Position numbers and translations under genes: made by a program. A DNA stretch of 10,930 bases from CAG-533 sp963645165. Its GTDB lineage: Bacteria; Bacillota_I; Bacilli_A; RF39; UBA660. Every line of letters starts with the position of its first letter. Positions within the stretch are counted from its first letter, which is position 1. The notes beneath the pieces were generated by a model. It saw nothing but the letters and a program-made list of their open reading frames with translations, ran no database searches and was not told where the DNA came from. The stretch is from positions 1 to 10,930 of the forward strand of contig CAVIQT010000040.1 of NCBI GenBank assembly GCA_963645165.1, given 5' to 3'. Shown piece by piece: positions 7,452 to 10,930 of this stretch.

Positions 7452-8693
7452 TTATAAATCTAAACTATTTTTATCAAGTAAAAACTCTTGAATTCCAATA
7501 ACTAATATACCTTCCTCAGTTATCCAATGTTTCATCCTATCTTTAACAACAATTATCTTTTTAAAATTATCATTAATATTCATTAAAGGTTTTTCCTCTT
7601 GAATAGTTTTTTCCCTAGTTTCCAAATTTAATGATGATTGAATATAATATCTTTTATTTCCTAAATTACAAACAAAATCAACTTCTAACTGTTTTCTTTG
7701 ATTATCTTCTCTTATTTCTACAACACCAACATCAACATTATAACCTCTAACAATTAGTTCATTATATATAATATTTTCCATTAAATGATTTTCTTCTTGC
7801 TGTCTAAAATTTAATCTAGCATTTCTAAGCCCAATATCAGAAAAATAATATTTTTGTGGAGTTTGAATATATTTTTTCCCTTTAACATCATATCTATCTG
7901 ATTTATTTACAATAAATGAATCTTCAATATACTTTATATAAGAATTAACCGTATTTGAAGATATTTCTTTTTTACCATTACTTACAAACGTATCATATAT
8001 TTTTTTAGGATTAGTTAAAGAACCAACTAATGATGCAAGCATATTAATAATAGAATCAAGAATATCTACCCTTTGAATATTATTTCGTTCAATTATATCT
8101 TTTATATAAGTTTGTTCAAATAAATCTTTTAGATATTTTGACTTTTCTTCATCAGTTTTCTTTGAAAGCACTAAAGGTAAGCCGCCATATAATACATACT
8201 CATTCCATGCATCTTGCTTATCACCATTAAATGCATCTACATATTCTTTAAATGATAATGGAAATACCCTTATTTCATCACCTCTACCTCTAAATTCAGT
8301 AATTATATCAGATGATAAAAATTTAGAATTACTACCAGTAACATAAACGTCAAGATTTCTCTCATATAAAAATCCATTTAATACTGATTCAAAGCCATCA
8401 ACCATTTGTATTTCATCTAACAATATATAATACATATCATTATCTTTTACTCGTGATTTTATAAATTTATTAAGTTCATAAGCATCACGATATTGCCTAT
8501 TTTCCTCCTTATCTAACTCTAACTTAATAATATGATCATCTTTTACCCCACTTTCAAGTAAATGGTTTCTAAATAACGGATCCAACAAAAATGATTTACC
8601 ACATCTCCTAATACCCGTAATTACTTTTATTAAACTATTTTCTTTTCTACTTATTAATTTATCCAGATACAAATCTCTTTTAATCTCTTTCAT
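7452..8693 (-). CDS. AAA_14/DUF4143-type ATP-binding protein
   Basis: The 413-aa protein (from ATG 8693) has a P-loop ATPase domain in its first half: Walker A GIRRCGKS at 27-34, Walker B YILLDE at 89-94 and a sensor-like TGSNS at 120-124. The second half looks like DUF4143, with a winged-helix-like region near 205-270 and an LEVDF motif (336-340) followed by YYIQSS. This resembles the remains of a PD-(D/E)XK nuclease core: Glu337 and Asp339 are present, but the expected Lys is not. Such ATPases are common in gut bacteria and their job is unknown. A GTG at 8705 would add four residues, but GGAGG lies five bases before the ATG. It probably has its own promoter (8757-8784) and an unusual leader repeat. 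No toxin or partner gene is adjacent, so the neighbours do not reveal its role. Confidence 0.85.
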   Translation of the reverse strand: MKEIKRDLYLDKLISRKENSLIKVITGIRRCGKSFLLDPLFRNHLLESGVKDDHIIKLELDKEENRQYRDAYELNKFIKSRVKDNDMYYILLDEIQMVDGFESVLNGFLYERNLDVYVTGSNSKFLSSDIITEFRGRGDEIRVFPLSFKEYVDAFNGDKQDAWNEYVLYGGLPLVLSKKTDEEKSKYLKDLFEQTYIKDIIERNNIQRVDILDSIINMLASLVGSLTNPKKIYDTFVSNGKKEISSNTVNSYIKYIEDSFIVNKSDRYDVKGKKYIQTPQKYYFSDIGLRNARLNFRQQEENHLMENIIYNELIVRGYNVDVGVVEIREDNQRKQLEVDFVCNLGNKRYYIQSSLNLETREKTIQEEKPLMNINDNFKKIIVVKDRMKHWITEEGILVIGIQEFLLDKNSLDL

Positions 8694-8698
8694 AATTT

Positions 8699-8703
8699 CC
8701 TCC
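8699..8703 (-). promoter_or_regulatory. Ribosome binding site deciding the ATPase start
   Basis: GGAGG is five bases upstream of the ATG at 8693 and overlaps the GTG codon at 8703-8705. The GTG has no comparable site at the right distance, so the ATG start is preferred. Confidence 0.8.
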
Positions 8704-8705
8704 AC

Positions 8706-8739
8706 TGAGAATTTTTGCCACTTTTGCCACTTTTTCTCA
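8706..8739. repeat. Tandem 9-mer flanked by inverted hexamers in the ATPase leader
   Basis: On the plus strand TTTTGCCAC occurs twice back to back (8713-8721 and 8722-8730). TGAGAA (8706-8711) and its complement TTCTCA (8734-8739) flank them. In the transcript (minus strand) this reads as two GTGGCAAAA units in a 6-bp closed loop just upstream of the ribosome binding site. It could be a binding site or an RNA element; function is unknown. Confidence 0.6.
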
Positions 8740-8756
8740 ACGAACTATTTTAATAC

Positions 8757-8784
8757 AATATAAAAGATGTATTACTCATCACAA
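8757..8784 (-). promoter_or_regulatory. Possible promoter of the ATPase gene
   Basis: On the minus strand TTGTGA (8779-8784), a 16-base spacer and TATATT (8757-8762) match 4 and 5 positions of the sigma-A boxes. The start would fall near 8750 and place the tandem repeat in the leader. In such AT-rich DNA this could be chance. Confidence 0.4.
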
Positions 8785-9077
8785 AATGTAACTTCCGCAC
8801 CATTATAAGTAATACATCTACTATCATCTATTTTTTCTTTACTTTTAGGATCAAAAAGTATATCTAAATACTCTTTATCATATAAATCTTTTAATGTTAT
8901 ATTATCATTACACTTACCATCATTATAACACTCTTTAGCAGCCTCTTTTATCTTATTATCTATTACTAAATATTCTTTCTTATAATGATTATTAAGATTT
9001 TTTTCTGCTGATAATAACAAAATAATTACAATAAACGCTACAATAAAGTAAATTATTATTTTACTTTTTTTCTCCAT
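8772..9077 (-). CDS. Small membrane-anchored, pseudopilin-like protein
   Basis: I do not recognise a named family. The 101-aa protein has a short basic start (MEKKSK), one strongly hydrophobic helix at about 7-23, then a charged region likely to lie outside the cell, with four cysteines (50, 56, 88, 99) that could form two disulfides. The part IKEAAKEC...ITLKDLYDKEYLD..FDPKSKE resembles the body of pilin-like proteins from gut Firmicutes, but the prepilin cleavage motif (G-F-T-L-x-E) is missing. It overlaps the end of tgt by 17 bases, so it is probably translated by coupling; no good ribosome binding site is seen at normal distance. The slot after tgt is often taken by yajC, which also has an N-terminal helix, but the cysteines and the pilin-like body argue against YajC. 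Function is unknown. Confidence 0.7.
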   Translation of the reverse strand: MEKKSKIIIYFIVAFIVIILLLSAEKNLNNHYKKEYLVIDNKIKEAAKECYNDGKCNDNITLKDLYDKEYLDILFDPKSKEKIDDSRCITYNGAEVTFCDE

Positions 9078-10188
9078 AATAATTCTTAATAAATTCCTCT
9101 CTATATTCTAAAATACAATCATTTTTAATCGCATCCCTTAATTCTTTAGTTAGATTTACTAAATAATTAATATTATGAATAGATAATAATCTTGCTCCAA
9201 ATGTTTCCTCTGCATTTAGTAAATGCTTTATATAAGCCTTAGTATAATATTTACAAGCATAACAATTACACTCATCACTTATTGGAGTAAAATCTTCCTT
9301 ATACTTAGCATTTTTTAAATTTATTTTTCCATACTTAGTAAGAGCATGCCCATGACGAGCTAAACGAGTAGGACTTACACAATCAAATATATCAATACCC
9401 CTTATAACATTTTCTACTAAATCTATAGGATCGCCTACACCCATTAAATACCTTACTTTATTCTCAGGTAAATACTTAGTACTCATTTCTACCATCTTAT
9501 ACATAGTAGGTTTATCTTCCCCAACACTAGTGCCACCAATACTATAACCATCAAAATCAAGCTTTACAAGTTCCTCAGCACAATGTTTTCTTAAATCTTC
9601 ATATTCACCGCCTTGAACTATACCAAATAAACTTTGTCTTGGATTATTAAAAACATCTTTCCCCCTTTTAGCCCATCTTAAAGTTCTTTCAACACTTTGC
9701 TTGCAATAATCATAAGTTGCAGGATAACCAATACACTCATCAAAACTCATCGCAATATCACTATCTAATTTATTTTGTATTTCAATAGACTTTTCCGGAG
9801 TAAGTAATAAAGAATCACCATTATACTGATTTTTAAATTTAACTCCTTCTTCAGTTATATCCTTTCTTTTAGCTAAACTAAATACTTGAAAGCCACCACT
9901 ATCAGTAAGGATTGGACCATTCCAGTTCATAAACTTATGTAAACCACCTGCATGATTAATAACATCTTCACCAGGTCTAAGCCATAAATGATAAGTATTA
10001 GCAAGTATAATTCCACAATCTATTTCCTTAAGTTCCTCTGGAGATAAAGTTTTAACAGTTGCTTGAGTTCCGACAGGCATAAACATTGGAGTATCATACT
10101 CCCCATAATTAGTTTTAATTTTACCCAATCTAGCATTAGTATTCTTATCTTTTTTTAATAACGTATATTCAATCTTCACAATAATCAT
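9061..10188 (-). CDS. tgt: tRNA-guanine(34) transglycosylase
   Basis: The enzyme swaps guanine 34 in the anticodons of GUN-reading tRNAs for preQ1 (or queuine), a step of queuosine modification. The 375-aa protein has the normal length. Visible landmarks are DSGGFQVFSL from Asp96, SFDECIGYP with Asp150 and Cys152, GIVQGGEY with Gln192, and nucleophile Asp269 in FDCVSPTR. The zinc site is Cys307, Cys309, Cys312 and His338. In the base-recognition loop the usual GGLSVGE is GGTSVGE (Thr220). ATG at 10188 has AAGGAG six bases upstream; a GTG three codons later (residue 4) also has a GGA nine bases upstream and would give the more usual N-terminus. queA, the usual neighbour, is not in the window. 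A small membrane protein gene overlaps its end. Confidence 0.97.
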   Translation of the reverse strand: MIIVKIEYTLLKKDKNTNARLGKIKTNYGEYDTPMFMPVGTQATVKTLSPEELKEIDCGIILANTYHLWLRPGEDVINHAGGLHKFMNWNGPILTDSGGFQVFSLAKRKDITEEGVKFKNQYNGDSLLLTPEKSIEIQNKLDSDIAMSFDECIGYPATYDYCKQSVERTLRWAKRGKDVFNNPRQSLFGIVQGGEYEDLRKHCAEELVKLDFDGYSIGGTSVGEDKPTMYKMVEMSTKYLPENKVRYLMGVGDPIDLVENVIRGIDIFDCVSPTRLARHGHALTKYGKINLKNAKYKEDFTPISDECNCYACKYYTKAYIKHLLNAEETFGARLLSIHNINYLVNLTKELRDAIKNDCILEYREEFIKNYYGEKK

Positions 10189-10194
10189 TCCTTG

Positions 10195-10200
10195 CTCCTT
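10195..10200 (-). promoter_or_regulatory. Ribosome binding site of tgt
   Basis: AAGGAG lies six bases before the ATG. A second AAGGA directly before the ATG is nine bases ahead of the in-frame GTG, so two starts three codons apart are possible. Confidence 0.7.
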
Positions 10201-10268
10201 GATTATATAATAAATAAATATAAATTAAAAGAAAAAGTCATTAAATTACATCTAATAACTTATATATA

Positions 10269-10930
10269 TTAAGAACTTATCAAAAATGGATCACTAGACG
10301 TGCCTGTACCAGATGATATAGTGATTGTTGGAATAAGTGATATAGATGGGCGGACAGCACCCACACTCGTTGACTGCCAACCAGTTTCAACGCCAGCATC
10401 AGTTCTGACATACAAAATATTTTTAGTATAACCACTTGAATGAAAGTTTGACGGCGACATAGTCCACCAGAATGTACCATTCGCATTTTCATATAAATAA
10501 TAAGAACTATTGGCAGTTGAGTAACCACCACCAGCAAATACTATTTCATCAGCTGATAATAATCCAACTTTATATCCATTTAAAGCGCCATTACCGTTTA
10601 CTGTATCCTCACTTGTATATTTTGATAAATTAGCCCCTAGATTATCATTAGGACAAACTAGGGTTGGTGACATTCCAGATGCACTACCTAAACCATCACT
10701 AGATGAGACAATTCTTGATACAGCACCATAATAATTTACATTTGTTCCTACTCCATAATTTGTACCGATTGTCCCAATACTCCATGGATTATATGATGTG
10801 TTTTTATATGTACTTTTGTCACCACAGTAGATGACATCGGCTAGTTTATCTGCATAACTTTTTATATAAGTGTTATACCATGTTTTTATGTTAGATAAAA
10901 TGGTACTATCTACTTTATTGGCGTGCTCTA
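10269..10930 (-). CDS. C-terminal part of a secreted or surface protein, DUF6273-like
   Basis: The gene runs off the window at its 5' side; about 219 residues are visible, reading without a stop from the edge to TAA at 10269. The visible part begins EHANKVDSTILSNIKTWYN and continues through DVIYCGDKS, YYGAVSRI, LVCPNDN, NGNGALNGYKVGLLSADEIVFAGG, FWWTMSPSNF and VGAVRPSISL, ending GTGTSSDPFLISS. The W-T-M-S-P block followed by G-x-R-P-x-x-x-L resembles DUF6273-type domains, found at the ends of extracellular proteins in gut Firmicutes, some with pilin-like N-termini. The two cysteines could form a disulfide. An internal ATG at 10673 is not the start, since family-like sequence continues upstream of it. 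The stretch is richer in G+C, Ser, Thr and Gly than the neighbouring genes. Function is unknown; adhesion or ligand binding is only a guess. Confidence 0.7.
   Translation of the reverse strand, partial: EHANKVDSTILSNIKTWYNTYIKSYADKLADVIYCGDKSTYKNTSYNPWSIGTIGTNYGVGTNVNYYGAVSRIVSSSDGLGSASGMSPTLVCPNDNLGANLSKYTSEDTVNGNGALNGYKVGLLSADEIVFAGGGYSTANSSYYLYENANGTFWWTMSPSNFHSSGYTKNILYVRTDAGVETGWQSTSVGAVRPSISLIPTITISSGTGTSSDPFLISS

Noticed and set aside
10202..10230. TATAAT upstream of tgt as a promoter
   Set aside because: No acceptable -35 box lies 16-18 bases upstream, and the start would fall inside the AAGGAG ribosome binding site. It is probably chance in AT-rich DNA.
10189..10268. A preQ1 riboswitch upstream of tgt
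   Set aside because: The 80-base gap is almost pure A/T with no C-rich loop or pseudoknot-like pairing that would fit a preQ1 aptamer.
10280..10537. An open frame of 85 codons in another frame of the partial surface protein gene
   Set aside because: It lies wholly inside the better-supported reading frame, has no ribosome binding site and no recognisable features.

Overview
The window is AT-rich DNA from a low-GC Gram-positive bacterium, most likely an uncultured gut Firmicute of the Bacilli/Erysipelotrichia/Mollicutes-related type. This is inferred from the uppS-cdsA-rseP gene order, strong GGAGG-type ribosome binding sites, sigma-A-like promoters and a heterodimeric ABC exporter of the Firmicutes/TM287-288 type. 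Trp is encoded by TGG throughout, so the standard bacterial code applies. All intact genes lie on the minus strand; only a decayed insertion-sequence remnant lies on the plus strand.

Layout from low to high coordinates. (1) Bases 1 to about 815 hold a dead IS30-like element: imperfect inverted ends around a transposase pseudogene with one frameshift, two internal stops and no C-terminal half. (2) Bases 861-3397 hold a minus-strand envelope operon, uppS-cdsA-rseP, covering undecaprenyl-diphosphate synthesis, CDP-diacylglycerol synthesis and a site-2 protease. It has its own promoter, and dxr, often found between cdsA and rseP in Firmicutes, is absent. (3) A clear rho-independent terminator at 3442-3473 separates this from an upstream two-gene ABC exporter operon (3484-7351). 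That operon starts from a near-consensus promoter whose -10 box and start site are covered by a perfect 10+1+10 palindrome, so it is probably controlled by a dimeric repressor that is not encoded here. (4) Bases 7452-8693 encode an AAA_14/DUF4143-type ATPase of unknown role, preceded by an unusual leader with a tandem 9-mer between inverted hexamers. (5) Bases 8772-10188 hold tgt (tRNA-guanine transglycosylase) and an overlapping small membrane-anchored, cysteine-containing protein that looks like a pseudopilin. (6) From 10269 to the window edge lies the C-terminal part of a secreted or surface protein with a DUF6273-like end domain.

Together the genes cover lipid carrier and phospholipid synthesis, membrane proteolysis, drug or lipid export and tRNA modification, flanked by two probable cell-surface proteins. 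No CRISPR array, phage module, RNA gene or complete mobile element was seen. The least explained items are the small protein overlapping tgt, the roughly 120-residue extracellular insert in one ABC subunit, the ABC operator without a linked regulator, and the leader repeat of the ATPase gene.
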